From positions 1 through 64,000 of the forward strand of contig JAMLHL010000008.1 in NCBI GenBank assembly GCA_023957125.1: DNA of 64,000 nt, read 5' to 3'. The notes under the pieces are model-generated. The model had not been told where the DNA came from. It saw only the letters and a program-made list of their open reading frames with translations, and did not search any database. The position numbers were made by a program, and so were the translations under genes. This DNA is from Chitinophagaceae bacterium (GTDB taxonomy: Bacteria > Bacteroidota > Bacteroidia > Chitinophagales > Chitinophagaceae). Positions 41,972-50,454 of the stretch are shown here, in pieces (position 1 is the stretch's first letter; each line of letters opens with the position of its first letter).

Positions 41972-42307
41972 ATGATGAATTTAAGACGAGATGTTTTTCA
42001 AGCTATTGCCGACCCAACGAGGCGGGCAATACTTCTACTGGTAGCAACGCAATCATTGACAGCAGGCGCTATTGCGTCAAACTTTGATACGGCCCGGCCA
42101 ACTGTTTCAAAGCACTTACAAATACTCACCGAATGCGAATTGCTTACCCAGGAACAAAGCGGAAGAGAAATCTATTATCACATCAATGCAAATAAAATGA
42201 AAGAAGTAGCGGATTTTATCGAACCGTTCCGCCAAATGTGGGACACGCGGTTTAATAAGTTAGAAGCTGTTATGAAAGAACAAAAAAAAGGCACTAAGCG
42301 GCATTGA
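41972..42307 (+). CDS. ArsR-family transcriptional regulator
   Basis: A 111-residue winged-helix repressor: [20 protein letters not shown], then the recognition helix region [20 protein letters not shown], and the beta-wing [16 protein letters not shown]. No metal-binding cysteine motif is present, so it belongs to the non-metal subgroup usually paired with SRPBCC (AHSA1-like) genes. That pairing is seen here, with the SRPBCC gene 37 bases downstream. The tandem palindromes before its start suggest autoregulation. ATG 41972 or the adjacent ATG 41975 can serve as start. Confidence 0.92.
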   Translation: MMNLRRDVFQAIADPTRRAILLLVATQSLTAGAIASNFDTARPTVSKHLQILTECELLTQEQSGREIYYHINANKMKEVADFIEPFRQMWDTRFNKLEAVMKEQKKGTKRH

Positions 42308-42344
42308 TACCTTTAAAAACGCAGATAATAAATTAATAAATAAA

Positions 42345-42809
42345 ATGGAACAAAAAACAAAAGTAATTGCCGAAGACGGCAGACAGGAGATTATCATTAC
42401 CAGGGAATTTGATTTGCCCCTGAAGATGCTTTTTAAAGCACACGAGGAAGCTGACCTTATTGAGCAATGGATGGGAACGAAGGTTTTGAAAATGGAGAAT
42501 AAAAAACATGGTTCTTATGCGTTTGAAACCACGCATAACGGGAAAGCTGTATTTCGCGCCAACGGAACCATTCACGAATTTATCCGGGATCAGAAAATTA
42601 TACGAACATTTGAAATGGAAAATATGCCGATTGGCGTTCAGCTTGAGTTTCTGGAATTTGAAAAACTTACCGACGATACGAGTAAACTGACCATGCAAAT
42701 AATCTACAGATCGGTGAAACACCGGGCGGAACAGTTAAAGCTCCCTTTTGCTTATGGTATCAATATGGCACACAACAGGCTCCAGGAAATCGCAAACAAA
42801 ATAAAATAG
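42345..42809 (+). CDS. SRPBCC (AHSA1-like) domain protein
   Basis: A 154-residue START/Bet v1-like protein with a hydrophobic ligand pocket. Typical strands are EIIITREFDLPLKMLFKAHE, EADLIEQWMGTKVLKMENK and FRANGTIHEFIRDQKIIRTF, plus a C-terminal helix RLQEIANKIK. The family's ligands are unknown; with ArsR it forms the widespread regulator-SRPBCC pair. A YdeI-family fragment follows after 16 bases. Confidence 0.88.
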   Translation: MEQKTKVIAEDGRQEIIITREFDLPLKMLFKAHEEADLIEQWMGTKVLKMENKKHGSYAFETTHNGKAVFRANGTIHEFIRDQKIIRTFEMENMPIGVQLEFLEFEKLTDDTSKLTMQIIYRSVKHRAEQLKLPFAYGINMAHNRLQEIANKIK

Positions 42810-42825
42810 TAATCAACGATCAAGG

Positions 42826-43088
42826 CTTATATCAAAGAAGCCATTCGGAACGACAAAGCCGGTTTGAAAGTTGAAATGAAAACGACCCCTGAATTTGAAA
42901 TGCCCACAGAGTTCAAAACCGTATTGGACGGAATGCCCGAATTAAAAACCACTTTTTCCGGCTTAACGCCCGGCAGGCAAAGGGGCTATCTTTTATATTT
43001 TTCTTCTGCCAAACAAAGCAAAACGAGAATGGAGCGGATTGAGAGATACATTCCTAAGATACTTGATAACAAGGGATTAGACGACTAA
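42826..43088 (+). pseudogene. YdeI/OmpD-associated family protein, 3' fragment
   Basis: The reading frame is open only from just after a TAA at about 42812. It encodes the C-terminal half of the YdeI (DUF1801-type) family: IKAYIKEAIRNDKAGLKVEM, then EFKTVLDGMPELKTTFSG, LTPGRQRGYLLYFSSAKQSK and the usual end ILDNKGLDD. The first half (about 105 residues) is missing, so an internal deletion joined this fragment to the SRPBCC gene. An in-frame ATG at 42864 could start a short peptide, but function is unlikely. Confidence 0.85.
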
Positions 43089-43148
43089 AACGGCAGGTAA
43101 TAAAAACCCTGTACCTTTCCATGAAATTTTCCGCCTGGCAAAAATTAA

Positions 43149-43391
43149 GGCAGAGAAATTTACTATCAGCTTGAGGTAAATAAGATGAAAGAAATTGCCC
43201 AATGGCTAAACCAATTCAGGGAGATCCGGGAAGCGCGGTTTGACGAATGGGGCAAAGTATTGGAAACATTGAAAAACAGGAAAAATGAGTCTCAGGAACA
43301 ATGCGGTGAAAAAGAGCTATTGCGCTTTTCTTCGGGGTGTGAATGTGGGCGGCATCAATATGAAAATGGCGGATGTGTGTATGATCTTTGA
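43149..43391 (+). pseudogene. Second ArsR regulator, C-terminal fragment
   Basis: After a TAA at 43146-43148 the frame reads GREIYYQLEVNKMKEIAQWL and RFDEWGKVLETLKNRKN. It aligns with the end of the intact ArsR protein at 41972 ([20 protein letters not shown]). The DNA-binding half is missing and the frame runs on over the start of the DUF1697 gene. It is the remains of a second arsR gene and supports a collapsed tandem array. Confidence 0.8.
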
Positions 43392-43836
43392 GAGCGCCGG
43401 AATGAAGCAGGTATCGTCCATTTTGGCATCCGGCAATATCCTGTTCAGTTCAGAAAAAGAAAAGAGTGAATTAAAGCCATTGCTGGAAAAAGCCATGTCG
43501 GCACATTTTAACTATGAAGCATTTCTGTTTATAAAAGACAAAGATGAGGTTGCCACTATTGTCAATAATAACCCTTTTCCTGCTGATCCTGCATTTCATG
43601 TTTATGGATTTACAGGTACAGACGAAATTGAAAAAATATTATTAAAGGAGTTCGAAAAGACGGAAAAATCAACGGGTGAGGAGGCACAGATCATAGCAAA
43701 AAATTTCTATTGGAAAGTACCCAGAGGAAATACAACGGATTCTATCTTCGGAAAGATATTAGGCAGAAAAAGCCTGAAAAATGCTTTCACATCCCGCAAC
43801 ATACATACGTTTGAGAAGGCTTTACAGAAGATGTGA
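43285..43836 (+). CDS. DUF1697 domain-containing protein
   Basis: A 183-residue cytosolic protein of the DUF1697 family: YCAFLRGVNVGGINMKMADV at the N-terminus, then FESAGMKQVSSILASGNILF, a middle ferredoxin-like domain, and the C-terminal WKVPRGNTTDSIFGKILGRK. The function is unknown; the LRGVNVGG loop is the most conserved part. Its start lies over the remnant of the second arsR gene, and the first seven residues may come from that fusion; an internal start is not obvious. It is downstream of the ArsR/SRPBCC array. Confidence 0.88.
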   Translation: MSLRNNAVKKSYCAFLRGVNVGGINMKMADVCMIFESAGMKQVSSILASGNILFSSEKEKSELKPLLEKAMSAHFNYEAFLFIKDKDEVATIVNNNPFPADPAFHVYGFTGTDEIEKILLKEFEKTEKSTGEEAQIIAKNFYWKVPRGNTTDSIFGKILGRKSLKNAFTSRNIHTFEKALQKM

Positions 43837-43982
43837 TTTTGTACGGGTGATGATACGCCTTCCCCGATTATGCTGCCGGTATATTCAGTTCCCCAATAAT
43901 ACGGCTTTTTAAGATTGATAACAGAATGGGATGAGATTTGTTTTAATTTTGCCGCTTCATAGGCAAGAATCATTTGGTTACA

Positions 43983-44504
43983 ATGGAGGAGAATCTATCT
44001 GTAAATTACTATCATTCCCCGATAGGTATTATAGAGGTAAAGAGTGACCCCGGAGGAGTCCGTACTATTTTATATATAGACGAGACGGAAGGGTTGCAAG
44101 TTCCGGATGGGGAGAAAAAGGAGGCTGATCCGGAAGGGATTGGCAGCCTTTGTGTTGCCCAGCTGGATGAATATTTTAGCGGTGGCCGCCGGGTATTTGA
44201 TTTTCCATTCAGTCAGACAGGAACCGATTTCCAACAAAAGGTATGGGCTGCATTGGTGGATATACCGTACGGGAAAACCATTTCCTATCTTGAATTGTCC
44301 GGAAGAATAGGGAACAAAAAAGCGATCCGTGCCGTTGGCACCACCAATGGCAGGAACCGGTTGAATATCGTGGTGCCCTGCCATCGGGTAATTGGTTCCA
44401 ATGGCAGCCTGGTAGGATATGGAGGAGGGTTATGGAGAAAAAAATGGCTGTTGGCTCATGAAGCGAAATACGGGCATGGAGTGCAGGAGTTGGGAGATTG
44501 GTGA
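43983..44504 (+). CDS. ogt: Methylated-DNA-protein-cysteine methyltransferase
   Basis: A 173-residue DNA repair protein that removes O6-alkyl groups from guanine in a suicide reaction. The active-site motif is IVVPCHRVIGSNG with acceptor cysteine C133. Other landmarks are the helix-turn-helix region FQQKVWAALVDIPYGKTISY, ELSGRIGNKKAIRAVGTTNG with the R finger and N hinge, and LVGYGGGLWRKKWLLAHE. ATG 43983 is preferred over an upstream TTG. It is of the single-domain Ogt type without an Ada domain. Confidence 0.93.
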   Translation: MEENLSVNYYHSPIGIIEVKSDPGGVRTILYIDETEGLQVPDGEKKEADPEGIGSLCVAQLDEYFSGGRRVFDFPFSQTGTDFQQKVWAALVDIPYGKTISYLELSGRIGNKKAIRAVGTTNGRNRLNIVVPCHRVIGSNGSLVGYGGGLWRKKWLLAHEAKYGHGVQELGDW

Positions 44505-44760
44505 GGTGAGGTTTGAGGTTTGAGGTATCAGGTTGCAGTGTCTCAGGGTGCGGGTTGCATAGCTAAAGGCTCATGGCTGATGGCTGATAGCTCACGGCTG
44601 ATGGCTGATACCTTGAAAGCACCAGGCACCCAATAAACCTGCCTGAAGTGGGCGGATTTCAAATCTCAAATTTCAAATTTCAAATCCAAAGGTGTTGCCC
44701 ATTCTTATATCCCTTCTCTTCATTTTCAAATTTTCAAATTTCCACATTTTCAAATTAATA
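44505..44760. repeat. Intergenic degenerate phrase-repeat cluster
   Basis: The block starts with GAGGTTTGAGGTTTGAGG and ATCAGGTTGCAG phrases, goes through AGCTAAAGGCTCATGGCTG / TGATGGCTGATAGC phrases, and ends in TTTCAAATTTCAAATCC and TTTTCAAATTTTCAAATT units directly before the MFS gene start. It uses the same families as the other blocks, in a similar order. Confidence 0.85.
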
Positions 44761-44761
44761 T

Positions 44762-45982
44762 ATGCCTTTTTCTAAAAAAGCAGCCCTCGGATTTATATTC
44801 ATTACGCTGTTGCTGGATGTGATTGGTTTTGGGATCATCATCCCGGTAATGCCGGTACTCATTGAAGAGCTGATCCACGGCGATCTGAGCGCAGCATCGC
44901 GCTGGGGCGGCTGGCTTACCTTTGCTTTTGCCTTCATGCAGTTTTTATGTGCGCCTATCCTGGGCAATCTCAGCGATCGCTATGGAAGACGGCCGGTATT
45001 GTTGTTCTCCCTTTTCGGCTTTGGCATTGATTATATTCTTATTGCCATCGCGCCTACTATCGGCTGGTTGTTTGTGGGGAGGATCATTGCGGGTATTACC
45101 GGCGCCAGTTTCACCACCGCCACCGCTTATATTGCCGATATCAGCGCCCCGGCAGAGCGGGCCAAAAATTTTGGCATGATCGGTGCTGCGTTCGGTCTGG
45201 GTTTTATTATAGGTCCGGTCGTTGGCGGACTCCTGGGCAGCCTCGGCTCAAGGGTTCCGTTCATTGCCGCTGCCGGCTTATCACTGCTGAACTGGCTGTA
45301 TGGTTATTTTGTGCTTCCCGAATCGCTGGATAAAGCCCACCGGCGCAATTTTGCCTGGAAGCGCGCCAATCCCATGGGGTCATTGATGCATTTGCGGAAA
45401 TACCCCGCGCTTGGCGGACTCATCGCTTCGTTGATGTTGATCTATATAGCGGCACATTCCGTGCAAAGTACCTGGGCTTTCTTTAACATGGAAAAATTTA
45501 AATGGGATGAAAGAATGGTGGGAATTTCACTGGGGGTGGTGGGGCTCCTGGTAGGACTGGTGCAGGGCGGATTGATCCGCATTGTGAATCCCAGGCTGGG
45601 GAATGAAAAAAGTATTTATATCGGTCTGGCCTTATACAGCTTCGGGCTGGTATTGTTTGCATTTGCCTCGCAGGGCTGGATGATGTTTGCTTTTTTGATC
45701 CCGTATTGTCTCGGTGGCATTTGCGGTCCGGCCTTGCAGGCTGTTATCTCCAATCATGTGCCGCCGAATGAACAGGGGGAGTTACAGGGTGCATTAACCA
45801 GTCTTATGAGTGTAACCACTATTATTGGTCCGCCGGTAATGACCAACCTGTTTGCTTATTTTACCCAAAAGGGAGCGCCGGTATATTTCCCCGGAGCGCC
45901 TTTTCTTTTAGGCGCCGTACTCATGCTGATAAGCACTATCCTGGCTTACCGTATGTTCAGAACGGAAAAAGCGGTGGCATAA
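44762..45982 (+). CDS. MFS transporter, TetA-like (TCR/Tet family)
   Basis: A 406-residue inner-membrane drug/proton antiporter with 12 helices. Motif [20 protein letters not shown] lies between helices 2 and 3, the first helix has [15 protein letters not shown] as in TetA proteins, and motif C is around [20 protein letters not shown]. Tetracycline export is only one possibility; chromosomal members of this group in Bacteroidota have unknown substrates. Phrase repeats reach to within about six bases of its start codon. No TetR-type repressor is adjacent. Confidence 0.9.
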   Translation: MPFSKKAALGFIFITLLLDVIGFGIIIPVMPVLIEELIHGDLSAASRWGGWLTFAFAFMQFLCAPILGNLSDRYGRRPVLLFSLFGFGIDYILIAIAPTIGWLFVGRIIAGITGASFTTATAYIADISAPAERAKNFGMIGAAFGLGFIIGPVVGGLLGSLGSRVPFIAAAGLSLLNWLYGYFVLPESLDKAHRRNFAWKRANPMGSLMHLRKYPALGGLIASLMLIYIAAHSVQSTWAFFNMEKFKWDERMVGISLGVVGLLVGLVQGGLIRIVNPRLGNEKSIYIGLALYSFGLVLFAFASQGWMMFAFLIPYCLGGICGPALQAVISNHVPPNEQGELQGALTSLMSVTTIIGPPVMTNLFAYFTQKGAPVYFPGAPFLLGAVLMLISTILAYRMFRTEKAVA

Positions 45983-46029
45983 AAAATAATGAGTATGCAT
46001 GTATTAAAATCTACTCTTTAAAAAATGCC

Positions 46030-46037
46030 TACTTTTG
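46030..46037 (+). promoter_or_regulatory. Putative -7 element of the HUMPS gene cluster
   Basis: TACTTTTG is an exact TAnnTTTG match, 40 bases before ATG 46078. No strong -33 TTG is present. Confidence 0.45.
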
Positions 46038-46077
46038 GAAACATTTTTAATTAAGAAAACGAGTTAAATACAATTCA

Positions 46078-46770
46078 ATGAAACCTATTGTTCAGATATC
46101 CCTAGACCTTACCAATATTGATGAAGCGCTTGAAACGGCGGCGCTTGCTATGCGTGCCGGGGTGGACTGGCTGGAAGCCGGTACGCCGCTTATTTTAGCG
46201 GAGGGCTTGCATGGCGTGCGCAAATTGCGCGAAGCCTTTCCCGGGATACCCATTGTAGCCGACCTTAAAACGATGGATGGAGGCTACCTGGAAGCTGAAA
46301 TGATGGCTAAAGCCGGCGCCACGCATGTGGTGGTGATGGCAAGAGCCCACGAAGAAACGATTAAATGTGTGGTACAGGCCGGTAAAGACTTTGGTGCGAA
46401 AGTGATGGGAGATAACCTGGGAAGCGAGGATATGGTAGCAGCGGCAAAATGGCTGGAAGACCTGGGATGTGATTATGTCATCCATCATATCGGGTATGAT
46501 GAAAGGCGTGGTATAGCCGCACAGGGAAAACGTATGCCCAGCCCGCTGGACCAGTTGAAGGAAGTGGTGCAGGCGGTGAAGGTGCCGGTACAGGCAGTGG
46601 GCGGATTAAGCCTGGAACAGGCTATTCAGTGTCCCGCCTACGGGGCGCCGTTAGTGGTGTTGGGAGCGCCGTTGACGATTGATGCAGACGCATTTAAGAC
46701 GGCCGACGGTGACCTGGAAAGTTCCCTTCGCCTGATCTGTGAAAAGGTACACGCGTATGGGGAAATTTGA
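46078..46770 (+). CDS. HUMPS/KGPDC-family decarboxylase or hexulose-phosphate synthase-like protein
   Basis: A 230-residue TIM barrel of the OMP decarboxylase superfamily. It has QISLDLTNIDEALETA (D10), then VADLKTMDGGYLEAEMMAKA (the D62-x-K64-x-x-D67 catalytic set of 3-hexulose-6-phosphate synthases and keto-gulonate-6-phosphate decarboxylases), HHIGYDERRG and VQAVGGLSLEQA at the phosphate site. Members join or cleave C1 units on sugar phosphates, or decarboxylate a keto-acid phosphate. The downstream ADH and SDR genes suggest a short oxidation pathway ending in decarboxylation or C-C cleavage (inference). No sugar kinase is adjacent, so a phosphorylated substrate would have to come from elsewhere. 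Confidence 0.85.
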   Translation: MKPIVQISLDLTNIDEALETAALAMRAGVDWLEAGTPLILAEGLHGVRKLREAFPGIPIVADLKTMDGGYLEAEMMAKAGATHVVVMARAHEETIKCVVQAGKDFGAKVMGDNLGSEDMVAAAKWLEDLGCDYVIHHIGYDERRGIAAQGKRMPSPLDQLKEVVQAVKVPVQAVGGLSLEQAIQCPAYGAPLVVLGAPLTIDADAFKTADGDLESSLRLICEKVHAYGEI

Positions 46771-46779
46771 GATTTAAGA

Positions 46780-46925
46780 TTTGAGATGGGCTTCGTAGCA
46801 GTCTGTGGCTTGTCGTTTAAGATTCCCTCAGACTCACTTTTGCCTCATACCTGAAACCTCAAACCTGCAACCTGACACCTATTAAACAACATTACCGAAT
46901 TTCAAATATCAAATTTCACTCGTTA
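46780..46925. repeat. Phrase repeats between the HUMPS and ADH genes
   Basis: GATTTAAGATTTGAGATGG at the start, ACCTGAAACCTCAAACCTG and CAACCTGACACC in the middle, and TTTCAAATATCAAATTTCAC at the end, reaching to about ten bases before ATG 46927. Confidence 0.75.
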
Positions 46926-46926
46926 T

Positions 46927-47952
46927 ATGAAATCAGCAGCAGTAGTTAATTATGCTCCGGAAAAAGGATCGGTGGAGATCCGGGAAATCGAAAAGCCGGA
47001 GATTGGGGAAGAAGATGTTTTATTAGAGGTCGCCAATGTGGGCGTTTGCGGCAGCGATTTGCACCAATGGACCGCAGATCACAGCTGGCATGTCAATTAC
47101 CCGGTGGTGTTAGGTCACGAATTCGGCGGACATATTGTTGCCTTAGGCAGCAGGGTAACCGGGTGGAAAGAAGGAGACCGGGTGGTGAGTGAAACCGCCG
47201 CCGTTATTGACCCTAACAGCGCGATGACCCGAAGTGGCCTATATAATTTAGATCCTTCGAGAAAAGGTTTTGGATACGGCGTTAATGGGGCCATGACGAA
47301 GTATGTCCGAGTGCCGGCGCGTTGTTTGCACCGGGTGCCGGATCAACTGGCTTTTGAACAAGCTTGTTTAACCGAGCCCTGTTGTGTGGCTTTCAATGCG
47401 GTGGTGGAGAATACCCGGCTTAAACCCGGCGACAGGGTAATTGTTCTCGGCCCGGGTACGATCGGTATTTTATGCGCTGCCATGGCCCGGCTCTGTGGCG
47501 CCGAAGTAGCTATCGTCGGCCTGGAAGCCGACCGGCATCGCCTGGAAATTGCTAAACAATATGGTTGCGAAGCCATCGTCGGAGATGCCGCTTCCTGGGC
47601 AAACCAACGGGATGGGTTAGGCGCAGATTGCGTGATTGATGCCGCGGGAGCAAGCGCTACCCTGAAGATAGCGCTGCAATTGGTTCGTCCTAAAGGACAT
47701 ATTGCAAAAGTAGGATGGGGGCCACAGCCGTTGGGATTTTCCCTTGACCCGCTGGTACAAAAAAATGTAACTCTGCAGGGGAGTTTCAGTCATAATTGGC
47801 CGGTATGGGAAAGAGTGATTGCCTTACTCGCCAGCGGTCAGCTGGACGTGAAACCCATCATTGGCGGTGTATGGCCCGTAACCGAATGGCACGAAGCCTT
47901 TGAGAAAATGCACAAAGGTGAAGTGGTGAAAAGTGTGTTGAAACCTGTATAA
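46927..47952 (+). CDS. Zinc-dependent medium-chain alcohol dehydrogenase (polyol/threonine-DH type), structural-zinc cysteines lost
   Basis: A 341-residue NAD(P)-dependent dehydrogenase. The catalytic zinc ligands are C41 (GVCGSDLHQW), H64 and E65 (VLGHEFGG) and E150 (CLTEPCCVAFNAV). The Rossmann motif is VIVLGPGTIGILCAAMA. The structural-zinc loop should read C-x2-C-x2-C-x7-C; here the aligned positions are D95, S98, T101 and D109 (VIDPNSAMTRSGLYNLDP), while flanking residues (RSGLYNL, RKGFGYG) are conserved. The same loss is known in some sorbitol dehydrogenases. It lies between the HUMPS and SDR genes. It probably oxidises a sugar alcohol or sugar acid. Confidence 0.88.
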   Translation: MKSAAVVNYAPEKGSVEIREIEKPEIGEEDVLLEVANVGVCGSDLHQWTADHSWHVNYPVVLGHEFGGHIVALGSRVTGWKEGDRVVSETAAVIDPNSAMTRSGLYNLDPSRKGFGYGVNGAMTKYVRVPARCLHRVPDQLAFEQACLTEPCCVAFNAVVENTRLKPGDRVIVLGPGTIGILCAAMARLCGAEVAIVGLEADRHRLEIAKQYGCEAIVGDAASWANQRDGLGADCVIDAAGASATLKIALQLVRPKGHIAKVGWGPQPLGFSLDPLVQKNVTLQGSFSHNWPVWERVIALLASGQLDVKPIIGGVWPVTEWHEAFEKMHKGEVVKSVLKPV

Positions 47953-47959
47953 TGATTTC

Positions 47960-47979
47960 AAATTTCAAATTTGAAATTT
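47960..47979. repeat. Perfect 20-base AT palindrome between ADH and SDR genes
   Basis: AAATTTCAAATTTGAAATTT is self-complementary over its full length and lies in a phrase-repeat run that reaches the SDR start codon 11 bases on. It could be an operator but is more likely a chance product of the repeat family. Confidence 0.6.
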
Positions 47980-47990
47980 CAAATTAATTT

Positions 47991-48797
47991 ATGCGTTTAC
48001 AAAACAAAGTCATTATCATAACCGGTAGTTGTACGGGGATTGGCAAAGCCATTGCGCAGCGGTGTGTTCAGGAAGGCGCCAGGGTGGTGATCCATGGATT
48101 GGAAAAAGAATGGGGTGAAGCCGTGGTGGCTGAGCTGGGCGCTGATAAAGCCGTCTTGCAGATAGAAGATATCGGTACCGAAGGAGCTCCGCAGCGCCTG
48201 GTGGATCTGGCAATCCGTCAATTTGGACAGTTAGATGCGGTGGTCAATAATGCAGCAGTGGTGACTTCTTCGAATATCCATACCACTGATCTTAATTTGT
48301 TGAGGAAAGTACTGGAGATCAATACCATTGCCCCCTATGCCCTGATCAGGGCGGCGCTGCCTCATTTACGCCGGCAAAAAGGCTGCGTGCTTAATATAGG
48401 TTCTGTAAATGCGTTCAGCGGTGAACCCAACCTGATGGCTTACAGCGTATCCAAAGGTGCCTTAATGACCCTTACGCAAAATTTAGGCGATACCCTGTTC
48501 AGGGAAGATGGCGTAAGGGTGAATCAAATCAATCCGGGCTGGGTGCTTACGGAAAATGAGGCTATCCGTAAACGTGAGCATGGACTGGATGACGATTGGT
48601 ATAAAGACCTGCCCAATGTATATGCCCCCGCCGGACGCATCATTTGGCCGGCTGAAATTGCCGCTGCTGCCGTTTATTTCCTGTCTGACGAGAGCGGCCC
48701 GATCAGCGGGCAGGTACTCACGCTGGAACAATATCCCGTTACCGGCCGCAATCCGCCAAAAGATACTTCTACCATTCCGGTACACGCAAAGAATTAA
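47991..48797 (+). CDS. SDR family oxidoreductase
   Basis: A 268-residue short-chain dehydrogenase. The cofactor motif is IITGSCTGIGKAIA (T-G-x3-G-x-G), followed by NNAAVVTSSNIH (N-N-A-G variant), the serine in LNIGSVNAFSG and the catalytic Y-x3-K in AYSVSKGALMTL. The C-terminus is typical of classical SDRs (SGQVLTLEQYPVTGR replaces the common DGG end). It is the third gene of the HUMPS/ADH/SDR cluster on the same strand, 38 bases after ADH. It is likely a second oxidation or an isomerisation-linked reduction step in that pathway. Confidence 0.88.
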   Translation: MRLQNKVIIITGSCTGIGKAIAQRCVQEGARVVIHGLEKEWGEAVVAELGADKAVLQIEDIGTEGAPQRLVDLAIRQFGQLDAVVNNAAVVTSSNIHTTDLNLLRKVLEINTIAPYALIRAALPHLRRQKGCVLNIGSVNAFSGEPNLMAYSVSKGALMTLTQNLGDTLFREDGVRVNQINPGWVLTENEAIRKREHGLDDDWYKDLPNVYAPAGRIIWPAEIAAAAVYFLSDESGPISGQVLTLEQYPVTGRNPPKDTSTIPVHAKN

Positions 48798-48950
48798 GAA
48801 AATTAGAAAGCCGATGGAATGTTGCTGAAATGAAATGACAGGAAAACAAAACGAATTATAAGATTCCCGGACTTCGGAATAAGTCGGAAGAAAAGGGAGA
48901 CCCATCATATTTTCTCAGATTTTTGCCCTTCCATTCTTCAGGGCAACGCA

Positions 48951-49068
48951 TTGGGTGCATCACATATTTTCGCTCCACCTGTGGCATTCCGGTCGGTGGG
49001 ACACCGACCGGTAGTGAGTTCTACAGGCGGGTGTCACACCCGCCTGCGAAAATATGGGATGCACCCAA
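48951..49068. mobile_element. Palindromic MITE/BIME-like element, copy 1
   Basis: Terminal inverted repeats of 22 bases (48951-48972 and 49047-49068) with one mismatch enclose two perfect hairpins. Hairpin P has stems CCGGTCGGTG / CACCGACCGG (48989-49011); hairpin Q has stems CAGGCGGGTG / CACCCGCCTG (49024-49046). They are joined by TAG-6-CTA, which places GTAG tetranucleotides next to the stems, as in REP sequences recognised by RAYT transposases. It has no coding capacity. It lies between the SDR gene and the cysteine desulfurase promoter. Confidence 0.8.
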
Positions 49069-49104
49069 CACATTTTTTCCTTCCCCCATTCTTTTTATTT
49101 CAAC

Positions 49105-49112
49105 TAATTTTG
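49105..49112 (+). promoter_or_regulatory. Putative -7 element of the cysteine desulfurase gene
   Basis: TAATTTTG matches TAnnTTTG exactly, 23 bases before ATG 49136. The palindromic element ends 36 bases upstream. Confidence 0.45.
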
Positions 49113-49135
49113 GATGTGTCCAATTGTCCTGAATC

Positions 49136-50281
49136 ATGTTGAAGCTACCCATATATTTAGACAACAATGCTACTACCCCGGTTGATCCGGAAGTGTTAGA
49201 GGCTATGTTGCCCTATTTCAAAGAGCGTTTTGGTAATGCAGCCAGCCATACCCATAGTTTTGGGTGGACGGCTGAGGAAGCGGTGAAACAGGCACGAGAG
49301 CAGGTGGCTCAATTAATCTGTGCAGAACCTTCTGAAATTATTTTCACTTCCGGTTCCACCGAAGCGATCAACCTTGCTTTGAAGGGTGGTTACGAAATGT
49401 ACCAGGGTAAGGGAAAACACATCATCACCTGTGTTACAGAGCATAAGGCCGTTTTGGACACTTGTAAACACCTGGAAAAATCGGGCGCTGAGGTCACCTA
49501 TCTTCCGGTACAGGCAGACGGTACCATCAAGCTAAGCGATTTGCAGTCTGCCATTCGTTCCGATACCATTCTGATCAGTATAATGTTGGCTAATAACGAA
49601 ACCGGAGTGATACAGTCGGTTAAGGATATCGGCTCTTTAGCAAAGAAAAGCAATATTCTTTTTTTTACCGATGCCACTCAGGCCGCCGGTAAGATACCAA
49701 TAGATGTACAGGAATATGGGATTGATCTGCTCTGTCTTTCAGCGCATAAAATTTACGGACCTAAAGGGGTGGGCGCCCTGTATGTCAGGAGGAAAAACCC
49801 CCGGGTGCGGTTAATGTCACAGATTGACGGCGGCGGTCATGAAAAAGGAATGCGCAGCGGCACCCTGAATGTCCCGGGTATTGTAGGGTTAGGGGAGGCC
49901 TGCCGTTTATGTGAGCGGCAGATGAGCGGGGAATCACAGCGGATAAGAGACCTTAGGAATAAATTAGAAAGTGAATTAGCGAAATTAAGTGGGGTGCTGA
50001 TCAATGGCAACACGAGCCATCGTTTGCCTAACGTGACCAATTTATCTTTTGCAGGAGTACCGGGCAAACAATTGCTTTCCGAAGTTAACCGCACGATTGC
50101 CGTTTCTTCAGGCTCGGCTTGTACTTCCGCCAATCCCGAGCCATCTTTTGTTTTGAAGGCCATGGGGCTTGAAGATGATATAGCTGAAAGCGCTATCCGG
50201 TTTGGGCTGGGAAGATTTACCACGGGGGAAGAGATTGATTACACGATTGACACGGTGAAGAAAATCAAAACCGGGTTTTAA
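49136..50281 (+). CDS. Cysteine desulfurase, NifS/IscS family
   Basis: A 381-residue PLP enzyme that takes sulfur from cysteine for iron-sulfur clusters or tRNA thiolation. It starts LPIYLDNNATTPVDPEVLEA and has FTSGSTEAINLALKG and the PLP lysine K205 in SAHKIYGPKGVGALYV. The catalytic cysteine C329 sits in SSGSACTSANPEPSFVLKAM, with the long IscS-type loop. An RSGTLNVPG region precedes the C-terminal domain. No iscU, iscA or suf genes are adjacent, so the assignment to IscS or a tRNA-specific desulfurase is left open. Confidence 0.93.
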   Translation: MLKLPIYLDNNATTPVDPEVLEAMLPYFKERFGNAASHTHSFGWTAEEAVKQAREQVAQLICAEPSEIIFTSGSTEAINLALKGGYEMYQGKGKHIITCVTEHKAVLDTCKHLEKSGAEVTYLPVQADGTIKLSDLQSAIRSDTILISIMLANNETGVIQSVKDIGSLAKKSNILFFTDATQAAGKIPIDVQEYGIDLLCLSAHKIYGPKGVGALYVRRKNPRVRLMSQIDGGGHEKGMRSGTLNVPGIVGLGEACRLCERQMSGESQRIRDLRNKLESELAKLSGVLINGNTSHRLPNVTNLSFAGVPGKQLLSEVNRTIAVSSGSACTSANPEPSFVLKAMGLEDDIAESAIRFGLGRFTTGEEIDYTIDTVKKIKTGF

Positions 50282-50454
50282 TTGCACCCAATTTATTTCC
50301 CGGTCCCGGTATAAGAAGGGCAATAAACGGTATTACTTTGCAAAAAAATGATGTCACATACAAAAAACTTCGATTGAACGTTCTGTTTATAAAGACCTCT
50401 CGCCGGCCGGGAAAAAATATTAGGGAGGCGGGCGAAAATTAAAATGATAATGAC

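Noticed and set aside
47960..47979. 20-base perfect palindrome as a specific operator
   Set aside because: It is a natural product of the TTTCAAATTTGAAA repeat words, so regulatory function is not supported on its own.
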